The notes: generated from the letters alone by a model not told the origin. A stretch of DNA of 64,000 nt from Chitinophagales bacterium (GCA_013298665.1 JAAFIK010000003.1:81908-145907), one strand, 5' to 3'; counted from the stretch's first letter, positions 26,853 to 36,459 are shown. A program made the numbers and translations.

Positions 26853-27032
26853 AGTACTTAGTACTCAGTACCAAGAATGTGCATCAATAGTTCATAACAT
26901 TTCGTTGTTAACTGTTATAATAATCAAGACTAACGACTGAGTACTTAGTACTTAGTACTCAGTACCAAGAATGTGCATCAATAGTTCATAACATTTCGTT
27001 GTTAACTGTTATAATAATCAAGACTAACGACT
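26853..27032. repeat. 86-bp direct repeat, two perfect copies (period 94)
   Basis: 26853-26938 and 26947-27032 are identical. Each starts with AGTACTTAGTACTCAGTACC and ends CAAGACTAACGACT. A third partial copy of the CAATCAAGACTAACGACT end lies at 27063-27080. The reverse complement of parts of this unit recurs at 29330-29400 and 30405-30555. Confidence 0.9.
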
Positions 27033-27062
27033 AAGTACTGAGTACTCACTAATGACTTTCAA

Positions 27063-27113
27063 CAATCAAGACTAACGACTAAGTACTAAGTACTGAGTAC
27101 TAAGTACTCAGCA
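27063..27113. repeat. GTACTNAGTAC cluster overlapping the ribF stop
   Basis: AAGTACTAAGTACTGAGTACTAAGTACTCAG: four overlapping palindromic units. The ribF stop codon and its last residues (VLST) on the minus strand lie inside this cluster. Confidence 0.8.
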
Positions 27114-28032
27114 CTTCCACCGCATTTTCCTTATCCCTGGCCAACTGTGCTTTCAGCGCGTCCAGGCCGTCAAACTTTACTTCCTGCCGCAGTTGCTGCA
27201 ACAGGCTTACCGTCAGTTCGGCTCCGTAAATGTCTTGGTCAAAGTCAAACAGGTTTACCTCAATCACCCGGTGGGTACCGTCTACGGTTGGCCGTATGCC
27301 GATGTTCATCATGCCCTTCAGTTGAGGCCCATTGCCTATCCGTGCGTGTACGGCATAGACGCCATTGCCGGGAATCAGTTTGTCTGCCGCGTTTACCCGG
27401 AGGTTGGCGGTAGGGTAGCCAATGGTACGGCCCAACTGGTTGCCGCGGACAACAGTACCCGTAAAAAAGTAAGGATAGCCGAGGCGTTCGTTGGCCAGGG
27501 CAATATTGCCGGCCAGCAGGGCTTCGCGGATGCGGGTGGAGCTGATGACAATATCCTGTAATACATGAGGAGGGATCTCCACCACCGTAAAGCCCAGCGC
27601 CGGTGCCAGCGATTCGAGCAGGCGGTAGTCGCCCTGGCGCTGGTGGCCGAACTTGTGGTCGTACCCGATAATGATGGTATGGGGGTGAAACTGCGTCACG
27701 AGAAAATCATGCACATAGGCTTCGGCAGTTTGCCGGGCAAAGGCATCGGTAAAGGGTACCACCACAAGGTGATCGATACCGTACTGTTCCAGCAGTTGCT
27801 CTTTTTCGGCAAGGGTATTGAGGAGGGTAAGCGCATTGCCATGACCGGGCACTATTTTCCGGGGATGCGGGTCGAAGGTAATGATTACGGTTTCGCCATG
27901 CACTTTTGCCGCTACGGCCTTCAGTTGGCTGATGATCTGCTGGTGCCCCTGGTGTACCCCATCGAAAGTGCCGATGGTGACGATGGCGTTGGTAAATGCC
28001 GGTAAAACGGCGCTGTGCGTATGGACCTTCAT
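27100..28032 (-). CDS. ribF: Bifunctional riboflavin kinase/FMN adenylyltransferase
   Basis: 310 aa, the usual length. The N-terminal FAD-synthetase (nucleotidyltransferase) domain has GTFDGVHQGHQ at ~22-32, IIGYDHKFG, and ISSTRIR. The C-terminal riboflavin kinase domain has GRTIGYPTANL at ~204-214 and GVYAV. It converts riboflavin to FMN and FMN to FAD in the cytosol. It is divergent from purM with a 105-bp shared upstream region. The final VLST residues and stop derive from the AGTACT repeat. Confidence 0.95.
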   Translation of the reverse strand: MKVHTHSAVLPAFTNAIVTIGTFDGVHQGHQQIISQLKAVAAKVHGETVIITFDPHPRKIVPGHGNALTLLNTLAEKEQLLEQYGIDHLVVVPFTDAFARQTAEAYVHDFLVTQFHPHTIIIGYDHKFGHQRQGDYRLLESLAPALGFTVVEIPPHVLQDIVISSTRIREALLAGNIALANERLGYPYFFTGTVVRGNQLGRTIGYPTANLRVNAADKLIPGNGVYAVHARIGNGPQLKGMMNIGIRPTVDGTHRVIEVNLFDFDQDIYGAELTVSLLQQLRQEVKFDGLDALKAQLARDKENAVEVLST

Positions 28033-28111
28033 GTTTTGGCTGCTTCCTCCTGCCCCGGAACGGGGCTATATTTTTTTTGCAAAGCTAAATGATTATTGCT
28101 CAGCGAACGAG

Positions 28112-28119
28112 TACATTTG
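28112..28119 (+). promoter_or_regulatory. -7 box TACATTTG of purM
   Basis: Perfect TAnnTTTG, 18 bp before ATG 28138. The AAAAGGA at 28126-28132 is suitably spaced for ATG 28138 and not for ATG 28132, which decides the start. Confidence 0.5.
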
Positions 28120-28137
28120 CACCCAAAAGGAATGGCC

Positions 28138-29313
28138 ATGTCATTATACGCACAACGGGGGGTATCGGCACAGAAAGAAGAAGTACACGCAGCGGTACAG
28201 CAGCTCGACCAGGGGCTGTTTCCCCACGCATTCTGCAAGGTTTACCCCGACTACCTGGGTGGTGATGCGGCCTATGTAAATGTGATGCACGCTGATGGTG
28301 CGGGCACCAAGAGCATCCTGGCCTATCTTTACTGGAAGGAAACGGGTGATGTATCGGTATGGAAGGGTATTGCACAGGATGCCATTGTGATGAACCTTGA
28401 TGACCTGCTCTGTGTGGGTATTTATGACCATATCGTTTTCAATTCCACGATCGACCGCAACAAGCAACGCATTCCGGGTGAGGTATTACAGGCCATTATC
28501 GGTGGTACACAGTCTGTATTTGATCTGCTGAAAGGTTTTGGGGTCAATATCCACTACCTCGGCGGCGAAACGGCTGATGTGGGTGATGTGGTACGCACGG
28601 CAGCGGTCAACGGTACCATGACCTGCCGCTGGCCCCGGGAAAAGATCGTCAGCAACAACCGCATCACCGCGGGTGACGTGATTGTGGGATTCGCCGGTTT
28701 CGGACAGGCGCATTACGAGTCGGCGTACAACAGTGGCCTGGGCAGCAATGGCCTCACCAGCGCGCGTCACGACCTGCTCAGTAAATTTTATGCAACGACC
28801 TTTCCTGAAAGCTATGACAATGCGCTTGCGGAGGAAGTGGTCTATATCGGCAAAAACAAACTTACCGACGATAGCGGGGTTGCAGCAGATGGCCGGCACC
28901 TCACCATCGGGCAACTGCTTTTGAGTCCTACCCGCACTTTTGCCCCCGTACTCAAACCGCTGCTGGAACAACATTTTGATAAGATTCACGGACTGATCCA
29001 TTGCAGCGGTGGCGGACAGACCAAATGTATGAAATACCTGCCGGGGGATTTCCGCATTGTTAAAGACAACCTGTTTACGCCGCCACCGGTATTCGACCTT
29101 ATTCAGCAAAACAGCGGTGCCACCTATAGGGAAATGTACGAAGTATTCAATATGGGTTGCCGCCTTGAAATCTTCTGTGCCCCGGAAGATGCGGACATCA
29201 TGATCGGTGCTGCCCAACAGCTTGGCATTGCGGCGCAGGTAACGGGCAGGGTAGAGGCCGCCGCTGCCAAATCATTGGTGATTGAATTGCCGGGGGAGCG
29301 GGTGGAGTACTAA
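28138..29313 (+). CDS. purM: Phosphoribosylformylglycinamidine cyclo-ligase (AIR synthase), Bacteroidota type
   Basis: 391 aa from ATG 28138, starting MSLYAQRGVSAQKEEVHAA. AIR-synthase fold with DGAGTKS (N-terminal), VMNLDDLLCVG, the GGETADVGDV ATP-site motif, and a C-terminal domain with HCSGGGQTK and FNMGCRLEIF. It makes 5-aminoimidazole ribonucleotide from FGAM with ATP in purine synthesis. The Bacteroidota form is longer than the ~345-aa proteobacterial one. The stop TAA lies within a GAGTACTAAGTACT repeat. Confidence 0.9.
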   Translation: MSLYAQRGVSAQKEEVHAAVQQLDQGLFPHAFCKVYPDYLGGDAAYVNVMHADGAGTKSILAYLYWKETGDVSVWKGIAQDAIVMNLDDLLCVGIYDHIVFNSTIDRNKQRIPGEVLQAIIGGTQSVFDLLKGFGVNIHYLGGETADVGDVVRTAAVNGTMTCRWPREKIVSNNRITAGDVIVGFAGFGQAHYESAYNSGLGSNGLTSARHDLLSKFYATTFPESYDNALAEEVVYIGKNKLTDDSGVAADGRHLTIGQLLLSPTRTFAPVLKPLLEQHFDKIHGLIHCSGGGQTKCMKYLPGDFRIVKDNLFTPPPVFDLIQQNSGATYREMYEVFNMGCRLEIFCAPEDADIMIGAAQQLGIAAQVTGRVEAAAAKSLVIELPGERVEY

Positions 29314-29319
29314 GTACTA
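29306..29319. repeat. AGTACTAAGTACT copy supplying the purM stop codon
   Basis: The sequence GAGTACTAAGTACT overlaps the last two codons and the TAA stop of purM. Confidence 0.8.
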
Positions 29320-29330
29320 ATTATTATCAG

Positions 29331-29427
29331 TCATCAGTTTTCGATGTATTACAGGAATACCTGCTGTTAAGCATGCGAAGTCATGAACTATTGATGCACT
29401 TTCCTGCTACCTGCTACTTCTTATCCT
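29331..29427. repeat. Composite dispersed repeat
   Basis: Bases 29331-29399 (TCATCAGTTTTCGAT...GGAATACCTGCTGTTAAGCATGCG...CATGAACTATTGATGCAC) are about 90 percent identical to 30484-30552. The CATGAACTATTGATGCAC end is the reverse complement of part of the 86-bp repeat at 26853. The 3' part (29410-29427) is the exact complement of 11618-11635. Confidence 0.75.
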
Positions 29428-29443
29428 GTTACTCATCATCCTG

Positions 29444-30382
29444 CTACTTATTCCCCAGCATCCGCTCCATCCACTGTACAAACTCATCCGGATCAAGCAT
29501 GGAGAAGAAATGCGGGTGGCGGCTGCCATCGGGCTTAAAACCTTTGCCCAGACAATTGACAAACTCCGCACGGGTATTCCCCAGTTTCAGTAATTGTGAT
29601 ATGCAGCCCGAGAGGTCTGCCATATTCATAAATTCGGCTGTGCCGCGGCGGTTGCTGATGATCCAACTGATGTCCGGATCGCAATAGAGCCGGACGGGTA
29701 TGGAGCGCAGGTGACGGGCATTACCGCCGTCGGGTGCGTCTGCATAAAAGGAGGAAGCGGCTTCATACGCTTTGGGAAATTTATCGGGACTGCCGCCATA
29801 GAGCAAACGGAACCTTCTGGTCTGTTCCAGTGCTTCGCCCATGGCAATTGCCGAAAAGTTCATGCGGATGGTATATTGAAAGCTGTTCCACAGGCGTTTC
29901 ATGTTCAGTGGCGGATCAACCCCAAACACCAGGTTGGGGGCAATCAATCCGGGTTTATGATCCGGCTTGAGCGCCTGCCCGGCATAGTACAGCGCCTGGT
30001 GCCCACCCATCGATTGTCCGCCTATGATCAGGTGGTTGGCCGGGATCTTGTATTTCGCGATCAACTCGGGTATCAGGGTTTCTAAGCGCTGCTGGGCAAT
30101 GCTGTTGCTGCGGATGCTGTCGCAGTTGTACAGGGTAGGGATCACTACCGTATAACCAGCCCGTACGGCAGTTTCGGGTAGTTTGGTTTCCTGCATAACG
30201 CTTATGGGGGTGCTGCAAAAGCCGCCGATGATGAGCAATAATCCCCTGGAAGGGGTGGCGGGTTGCAAAGCAAGGTAATAGTTTTGGGTACTGTCGCCCT
30301 TGCTGCGAAAAACCCATTCAGTGGTTTGTGCAGCAGCAGCAAAATGGCTGCTGCATAAAATTATGGTAATGATTGTGCGCAT
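29444..30382 (-). CDS. Secreted alpha/beta hydrolase
   Basis: 312 aa with a signal peptide (MRTIITIILCSSHFAAAAQ). Alpha/beta-hydrolase fold: strand-turn LLLIIGGFCSTP, nucleophile elbow GGQSMGG (Ser ~131), an acidic residue candidate in DPDISW and a late HPHFF histidine. Esterase- or peptidase-like activity in the periplasm is likely; the substrate is not predictable. It is flanked on both sides by dispersed repeats. Confidence 0.75.
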   Translation of the reverse strand: MRTIITIILCSSHFAAAAQTTEWVFRSKGDSTQNYYLALQPATPSRGLLLIIGGFCSTPISVMQETKLPETAVRAGYTVVIPTLYNCDSIRSNSIAQQRLETLIPELIAKYKIPANHLIIGGQSMGGHQALYYAGQALKPDHKPGLIAPNLVFGVDPPLNMKRLWNSFQYTIRMNFSAIAMGEALEQTRRFRLLYGGSPDKFPKAYEAASSFYADAPDGGNARHLRSIPVRLYCDPDISWIISNRRGTAEFMNMADLSGCISQLLKLGNTRAEFVNCLGKGFKPDGSRHPHFFSMLDPDEFVQWMERMLGNK

Positions 30383-30392
30383 AATATGAGAG

Positions 30393-30590
30393 ACTCAGTA
30401 CTTGGTACTTAGTCGTTAGTCTTGATTGTTATCAGTCGTTAGTGAGTACTCAGTACCAAGTCGTTAGTCTTGATTGTTGAAAGTCATTAGTTTTCGATTT
30501 ATTGCAGGAATACCTGCTGTTAAGCATGCGATGTCATGAACTATTCATGTACTTGCTCAGTACTCAGTACTTGGTACTAAGTACTCAGTA
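30393..30590. repeat. Composite repeat block between hydrolase and ggt
   Basis: Three AGTACT-type palindrome groups (30393-30412, 30448-30465, 30541-30590) are joined by AGTCGTTAGTCTTGATTGTT(A) units that are the reverse complement of the end of the 86-bp repeat at 26853, plus the 69-bp element 30484-30552 shared with 29331-29399. The block covers nearly the whole spacer. Confidence 0.8.
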
Positions 30591-30591
30591 A

Positions 30592-32304
30592 TCAATAACC
30601 CGCCGCTGCATCATCACCCCGTTTATCACCAACGGCTTCAATGCTGCGTTTGCCCTTACTGGTAATTTTAATGATTTCTGTTTTACCGATACTGCCGCGT
30701 GCGGTTACCTTGTATCCCATAACCTGCAACGCTTTTACCGTAGCCGGATCGAAATCTTTTTCCACAAAGATTTCATCGGGCAGCCATTGGTGGTGAAACT
30801 TTGGTTTGTTGATGGCGTCTTCTGCGCTCATATTAAAATCGATGATGTTGACCAATGCCTGGTAAACACTGGTGGGTATGGTGGTACCGCCGGGCGTACC
30901 TACGACCAGGCAGGGTTCGTTGTTTTGCAGTACAATTGAGGGCGTCATACTGCTGAGCATGCGCTTGCCCGGTGCGATGGCATTTTTTTCATTGCCTACT
31001 GCACCATACATATTCGGTACACCGGGCTTTACGCTGAAATCATCCATTTCATTGTTGAGGAGGAACCCGGCACCACCAACCACGGTGCTGCTGCCATAGT
31101 TGCCATTGAGTGTGGTTGTTACACTCACGGCATTGCCGGCTTTGTCCACCACACTCAGGTGTGTGGTTTCTTCACTTTCCGGAATATTTCCTGCCCGGGT
31201 GGTTTTGCTGCTGCCGGCGATGCCCGGGGTATAGTCTGCCATTCTGCCGGCGATATAATTGCTGTCTGTCAGTTTTTGTACGGGTACCTGTACAAAATCC
31301 GGGTCGCCGAGGAAGAAGGCGCGATCGGCATAAGCGCGGCGCTCGGCTTCCACCATCAGTTGTACACTTTCCGGCGTCTGGAACTGCAGGGCACCGATGT
31401 TCCGCGGTTCAATCATCTTGAGCATCTGCTGAAGGATGATGCCGCCACTGCTGGGCAGGGGCATGGTCATAATGGTATAGCCTTTATAGCTGAACACCAC
31501 CGGTGTCCGTTCTTTGACTTTGTAGCTTTTAAGATCGGCATAACTGATGATGCCTTTGCCGCGTTGCATTTCTTCCACGATCAGTCTTGCCGTTTCGCCC
31601 GTGTAAAAACCTGCGGCACCCTTATCACGGATACGCTTAAGCGTGTTGGCGAGTTCGGCCTGGATCAGGGTGTCTCCTTTTTTCCAGCCGGTTGACTTCA
31701 GCAATGCTGTAGACCGGGTATTGGCTTCAATAAAGGCTTTCCGGTGGTCATTGAGTGCTTCGGCTTCTTTTTCAGTAATGGCGAAACCTTTTTCTGCGAG
31801 GTCAATGGCGGGTTGAATGAGACGGGCAAAGGGCAGCCTGGCGTATGTCATACTGGCGAAGAGACCGGCAACAGTGCCGGGGATACCTGCAGCGAGGTGC
31901 CCGTTTTGCGAAAGGTTGAGTTGGGGGTTACCCGCAGCATCGAGGTACATATCCCGGCTGGCGGCTGCGGGTGCTGTTTCCCGGTAGTCGAGCGCCACGG
32001 GTTTGCCCTTGCGGAAAGTGGCCAGCATAAACCCGCCACCACCAATATTGCCGGCACGGGGATACACCACGGCCAGTGCCAATTGTGTGGCGATGGCCGC
32101 GTCTACCGCATTGCCCCCTTTTTGCAGGATGGCCCTGCCCACCATACTGGCCAGGGGATGGGCTGATACCACGGCTCCCTGTGTACAGACCACTTTCTTC
32201 TGTATGGAATAATCGTAGGGGGTATTCGCTGTCCATTGCGCCCTTACGGCTATGGTGAGGAGTAAAAACATGGCCATCCCGGTAATGGTTAATCCCTGCC
32301 GCAT
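30592..32304 (-). CDS. ggt: Gamma-glutamyltransferase
   Basis: 570 aa, normal for GGT. Signal peptide, then the large subunit with GGNAVDAAIATQLALAVV and RETAPAAA. The autoprocessing site and nucleophile lie at T380 in EETTHLSVVDKAGNAVS, the start of the small subunit. The small subunit has NGNYGSS, NNEMDDF, GKRMLSSMTPSI and the oxyanion-region GTPGGTTIPTSV. It is periplasmic, cleaving gamma-glutamyl bonds of glutathione. It is divergent from the TonB receptor. Confidence 0.95.
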   Translation of the reverse strand: MRQGLTITGMAMFLLLTIAVRAQWTANTPYDYSIQKKVVCTQGAVVSAHPLASMVGRAILQKGGNAVDAAIATQLALAVVYPRAGNIGGGGFMLATFRKGKPVALDYRETAPAAASRDMYLDAAGNPQLNLSQNGHLAAGIPGTVAGLFASMTYARLPFARLIQPAIDLAEKGFAITEKEAEALNDHRKAFIEANTRSTALLKSTGWKKGDTLIQAELANTLKRIRDKGAAGFYTGETARLIVEEMQRGKGIISYADLKSYKVKERTPVVFSYKGYTIMTMPLPSSGGIILQQMLKMIEPRNIGALQFQTPESVQLMVEAERRAYADRAFFLGDPDFVQVPVQKLTDSNYIAGRMADYTPGIAGSSKTTRAGNIPESEETTHLSVVDKAGNAVSVTTTLNGNYGSSTVVGGAGFLLNNEMDDFSVKPGVPNMYGAVGNEKNAIAPGKRMLSSMTPSIVLQNNEPCLVVGTPGGTTIPTSVYQALVNIIDFNMSAEDAINKPKFHHQWLPDEIFVEKDFDPATVKALQVMGYKVTARGSIGKTEIIKITSKGKRSIEAVGDKRGDDAAAGY

Positions 32305-32387
32305 ATCGCTGTGATTTTAATTTATTACCATAAATATAGATTCTTTATTAACTTTAATCAACCAAAAGTTCTAAATCAAACAAGTTT

Positions 32388-35300
32388 ATGAGAAAAAATG
32401 ATCGCCTCCGGCGGGCGTTAACCACATTCGTTTTGCTGTTTTGCATTACGGCCTTTGCACAGGCACAAACCGGTACCGTGAAAGGAACGGTTAAAGATGC
32501 CAATGGCAACCCCCTTAATGGCGCAACAGTAACGGTGGAAGGTCAATCCCGCGGTACCACCACCGATCCGAATGGTGGTTACAGCCTGAAGCTGCCCTCA
32601 GGCAGCTATACACTGCTGATTACCTTTGTTGGCCAGGCGCCTCAAAAAATCAATGTTACGGTTAAGCCGGGTGTGGTTACTGAGCAGGATGCCAGCCTGA
32701 CTGCACAGGCCGATCTGGGTGCCATACAGGTGGTGGGATCGCGGAGCAAACTGCCCCGTACCATCATTTCAACCCCGGTACCTGTGGATGTGATCAGCAT
32801 TAAGGAAACCAAGGCATTTGCCCAGGCCGATATCACCCAGATGCTTACCTATGCGGCGCCCTCTTTTCAGTCGGCCAGGCAAACCGTGAGTGATGGTACC
32901 GATCATATCGACCCGGCGGGCTTGCGGGGGCTGGGGCCTGACCAGACGCTGGTACTGCTGAATGGCAAACGCCGCCACAATACCGCACTGGTGAACATCA
33001 ATGGTACGGTAGGGCGTGGTTCGGTAGGTACCGATCTGAACGCAATACCGGCTGCGGCCATCGAACGCATTGAAGTACTGCGCGATGGTGCTGCTGCACA
33101 GTATGGTTCTGATGCGATTGCGGGTGTGATCAATATTGTACTCAAAAGAAAATACAAGGGTCTCAACCTGTCGGCAATGGCTGGTGAAAACGTAACCACA
33201 CTGCCTTATGCAGGAGGGATCAAGATCAATGATGGCCGCAATACCCAGCTCGATTTTTCTGCAGGTACATCCGGTAAAATGGGCTTTATTAATGTGGGAG
33301 CACAGTGGCTGATCCGCGACCGCAGCAACCGCAGCGGTAACGATAATATCCCCCTGGTCTATTATGGTAATGGAGGCGCATTTCCCGCTACACAGGCTGG
33401 TGTTGACCCAACAGCTTACCGTCGTTTCCTGATTGATGCGGATAAGCAGTTTGCACAAAGCAGGGGTTACGACCGGCACAACCTTTTTGCGGGCAACTCT
33501 TACTCGAATAACCTGGGCATGTTTATCAACAGTGGCATCAATCTTTCCGCTAAAACGGAGGCCTATCTTACGCTCGGTACTTCACATCGCAAAGGCTTTG
33601 CCACCGGTTTCAGCCGTAACCCCAATTCTGTGGCGCAGCAGCCGGTGCGCGATGGGGGTTCCAATTATTATGAAGACGGGTTCCTGCCGGAGATACATAC
33701 CACCATCAATGATGCCAGCATCATCGCTGGTGTAAAAAGCAAAATCGGCATTTGGGATATTGATGTGAGCAATACTTTTGGTAAAAACAGTATTGGTTTC
33801 AATATCGAAAATACGGGTAATGCCTCTACGCCGGGCATACTGGGTAATACACAAACCCAGTTTGACGCGGGTAAACTTTCTTTTACACAGAACACGGTGA
33901 ATGCCGATCTCTCCCGCAAGTTCACGCTGTCCAATGGCGGTGAACTGAACTTTGCCACGGGTACTGAATTCCGCAGCGAAAAATTCCGGATTACTGCGGG
34001 CGAACCCAATTCTTATAACAATGGTGGCCGTATCGGCACGGTAGGATTTATTCCTTCTTTCCCCGGTACTACCGGTACTTCAGCCACATCCGGCACCAAT
34101 GTGGTGGCGGCATCGGGTTCGCAGGTATTTCCGGGATTCCAGCCGGGTGATGAAACCAATGCCAAGCGTAACATCTATGCCGGGTATGCCGATCTGGAAT
34201 ATTCCATGGGCAAACTGTTGCTTGGTCTTGCCGGACGCTTTGAATCATATAAAGAAAGTAAGGTAACGTATAATGGTACCGGTTTTAAGTTTACCGGTCG
34301 TTATGAAGTGGCTAAAGATGCGGCCATCCGTGGTTCGGTGAGCACCGGTTTCAGGGCGCCATCATTGCACCAGCGTTATTTCCAGAATACATCCACACAG
34401 TTTGTCAATGGATTCCCTTCTAATGCACTTACTGCGAACAACGATAACCCCATTGTGCGTAATGCTTTTGGTATACAGGAGCTGAAGCCCGAAAAGTCGG
34501 TGAGTTTTACCTTAGGTTTTGTGGCGAAGTTTGGCAATGGCTTTACCGCAACGGTTGATGGTTATATGATCAATATCAAGGATCGTATCGTATTGTCCAC
34601 CCAGTTTACGCGCAGCAACCCGCTTGTAGCCGCTATTCTTACGGCCAATAATGTATCTTCTTCCATCAATGCCCTGCAGTTCTGGACCAATGCTATAGAT
34701 ACCAAAACAAAGGGTATTGATGTGGTACTGACCAAGCGGTTTAAGCTCGGTAATGGTGCGGGTTCGATAGCACTGGCGGCCAACTTCAACGATAATAAAG
34801 TAGATGGCGGTATCAAGACCAATTCGGTGATTGACGACGCGGTCAATAACCCCAGCCGTACCGATCCGACCAGGAACCCTGCCAACGACCTGAGTATTGC
34901 CCTTTTTGACCGTGTGCAGAAAAGCCGTATTGAAGTGGCACAACCCCGGAGTAAATTCAACGCTACATTCAGTTATTCCCTGAAGCGGTTTGACTTCCTG
35001 GTACGGGCGGTTCGTTTTGGTGAAACCGTACTCCTGAGTGCGATTGATCCTGCTGCGGTAAATGGTGCAGGTGTTTACTGGAATGATGTGGCATTGGGTG
35101 CCGATCAAACCTTTAAGGCTAAAATTACCACAGACCTGGTGGTAACCTGCCGCCTCAATTCTGCTGTTAGTGTAGCCGTGGGTGCCAACAACCTGTTTGA
35201 TGTTTATCCGGATCGTTTATTCCTCGATCCGCGCAATGACCAGCAGGCGGTATATGCCAACCCCATACAGTCTGCGTTGGGAACCACCAAAACAACCGGA

Positions 35301-35441
35301 GGCTACAGCGCCGGACGTGACCTGACGAACCGTGGTCGTTTCCTGTTTGGCAGCAACCAGTTCGGCTCCAACGGACGTTTTCTTTTTGCCAGGGTTAATC
35401 TTGACATCAGTCAATTCAAGAACAGTTTTAAGAAAAAGTAA
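32388..35441 (+). CDS. TonB-dependent outer-membrane receptor
   Basis: 1017 aa. Signal peptide (MRKNDRLRRALTTFVLLFC...QAQ), carboxypeptidase-D-like regulatory domain at ~30-110 (GTVKGTVKDANGNPLNGATV...), plug at ~120-250 (LRGLGPDQTLVLLNGKR, ERIEVLRDGAAAQYGSDAI) and a 22-strand barrel with late motifs GLAGRFESYK, STGFRAPSLHQRYF and VSVAVGANNLFDVYPDR. No SusD partner follows, so it is not a SusC/SusD pair; it resembles siderophore or small-metabolite receptors. The substrate is unknown. Confidence 0.93.
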   Translation: MRKNDRLRRALTTFVLLFCITAFAQAQTGTVKGTVKDANGNPLNGATVTVEGQSRGTTTDPNGGYSLKLPSGSYTLLITFVGQAPQKINVTVKPGVVTEQDASLTAQADLGAIQVVGSRSKLPRTIISTPVPVDVISIKETKAFAQADITQMLTYAAPSFQSARQTVSDGTDHIDPAGLRGLGPDQTLVLLNGKRRHNTALVNINGTVGRGSVGTDLNAIPAAAIERIEVLRDGAAAQYGSDAIAGVINIVLKRKYKGLNLSAMAGENVTTLPYAGGIKINDGRNTQLDFSAGTSGKMGFINVGAQWLIRDRSNRSGNDNIPLVYYGNGGAFPATQAGVDPTAYRRFLIDADKQFAQSRGYDRHNLFAGNSYSNNLGMFINSGINLSAKTEAYLTLGTSHRKGFATGFSRNPNSVAQQPVRDGGSNYYEDGFLPEIHTTINDASIIAGVKSKIGIWDIDVSNTFGKNSIGFNIENTGNASTPGILGNTQTQFDAGKLSFTQNTVNADLSRKFTLSNGGELNFATGTEFRSEKFRITAGEPNSYNNGGRIGTVGFIPSFPGTTGTSATSGTNVVAASGSQVFPGFQPGDETNAKRNIYAGYADLEYSMGKLLLGLAGRFESYKESKVTYNGTGFKFTGRYEVAKDAAIRGSVSTGFRAPSLHQRYFQNTSTQFVNGFPSNALTANNDNPIVRNAFGIQELKPEKSVSFTLGFVAKFGNGFTATVDGYMINIKDRIVLSTQFTRSNPLVAAILTANNVSSSINALQFWTNAIDTKTKGIDVVLTKRFKLGNGAGSIALAANFNDNKVDGGIKTNSVIDDAVNNPSRTDPTRNPANDLSIALFDRVQKSRIEVAQPRSKFNATFSYSLKRFDFLVRAVRFGETVLLSAIDPAAVNGAGVYWNDVALGADQTFKAKITTDLVVTCRLNSAVSVAVGANNLFDVYPDRLFLDPRNDQQAVYANPIQSALGTTKTTGGYSAGRDLTNRGRFLFGSNQFGSNGRFLFARVNLDISQFKNSFKKK

Positions 35442-35461
35442 TTTTTCATAAGTGAACCAGG

Positions 35462-35491
35462 AAACGGGTAGCATTTGCTGCCCGTTTTTTT
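35462..35491 (+). terminator. Rho-independent terminator
   Basis: ACGGGTAGC-ATTT-GCTGCCCGT stem (one G-T pair) followed by T7, 20 bp after the receptor stop. Confidence 0.9.
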
Positions 35492-35672
35492 GTGGTAACA
35501 GGGGGTGCCGCAATTGCTCTGCGCGGCAGGTATTTACACCGCAACCGTTCATCATTGCCATTTGCCAATTCCTGTAAACTACCACTTTCGGGTATTGGAG
35601 CGGTTTTTCAGGGCTTATACCTTTGCGCCAGATTAAAAAGTAAACCTATTCTTTACAACAAAAAACAAAGTT

Positions 35673-36365
35673 ATGGCTACAGTAAAAACAAAGACAGCCC
35701 GCAGGAGAACAGCACCCGCTATCACCTCCGCCAACAACAGTAACGAAGCCTTGAAAGCAGAAGCGATCAGTGCGGTACAGACGGCCTCACGCGCGATCCG
35801 CAGCGCAGCAGCCGGCCCCGCAGTGGCGAATCCCGACCTGGTAAGCGAACTGAACAACATCGATTTCCGTAAAATGATCGGTGGCCCTTTACAGGCCGTT
35901 GTCGATGCACAGGTGGCGTCTTCACTTGCTACGGTAAACTTTATCAACAACGTTGGTTTTACCACCGACGCCAATGGTAAAAAGGAACTGGTGATGGTTG
36001 ACTTCTCGCACAAGCGGAAAGATGTGAAAGCGGATGGTACGGCTGATGAAAAAGACATCAGTGTGAAAGTGCCCCTGCTGGCGATGCTGCCCATTCCAAG
36101 TTTGCGCATTGAGCATGCGACGATTGACTTTAACGTGAAACTGAACTCTGTTGCTTCAGCCAGTGTATCCAGCGAGCTGGGTGTGAAGGCCGAAGTGGGC
36201 GGTGGTTTTGGTCCCGTAAACTTCAAAGTGTCTGCTTCTTTTCAGCGTAAGACGAGCAGCAATGTGGAAGTAAAGAAAGAGTACGCACTGAACATCAATG
36301 TTAAAGTGGTACAGGATGAGATACCCGCGGGTCTCGAAAAAATCCTCAACCTGTTGTCTGCTTAA
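35673..36365 (+). CDS. DUF2589 domain-containing protein
   Basis: 230 aa. A basic low-complexity N-terminus, then LNNIDFRKMIGGPLQAVVDAQVASSLATVNFI, the hallmark of DUF2589, followed by beta-rich KVPLLAMLPIPSLRIEHATIDFNVKL and a second beta region. No signal peptide. Function is unknown for the family. It is first of a three-gene plus-strand cassette; a strong hairpin separates it from gene two, which suggests it is made at higher level than the rest. Confidence 0.85.
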   Translation: MATVKTKTARRRTAPAITSANNSNEALKAEAISAVQTASRAIRSAAAGPAVANPDLVSELNNIDFRKMIGGPLQAVVDAQVASSLATVNFINNVGFTTDANGKKELVMVDFSHKRKDVKADGTADEKDISVKVPLLAMLPIPSLRIEHATIDFNVKLNSVASASVSSELGVKAEVGGGFGPVNFKVSASFQRKTSSNVEVKKEYALNINVKVVQDEIPAGLEKILNLLSA

Positions 36366-36389
36366 TTGCGGCAGCAAGTAATGCTTTCC

Positions 36390-36426
36390 GCACAGGGCGG
36401 GTAACAAACCCGTCCTGTGCTTTTTT
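36390..36426 (+). terminator. Strong terminator or attenuator inside the DUF2589 cassette
   Basis: GCACAGGGCGGGT pairs with ACCCGTCCTGTGC around a short AACAA loop, then T6. It is placed between genes one and two of a same-strand cassette. Confidence 0.85.
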
Positions 36427-36459
36427 CACCAATATGATTACCTGTAAAAAATAAAGTGT

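Noticed and set aside
26853..27032. CRISPR array from the two 86-bp repeats
   Set aside because: Only two long copies separated by 8 bp, with no spacer-like unique sequence.
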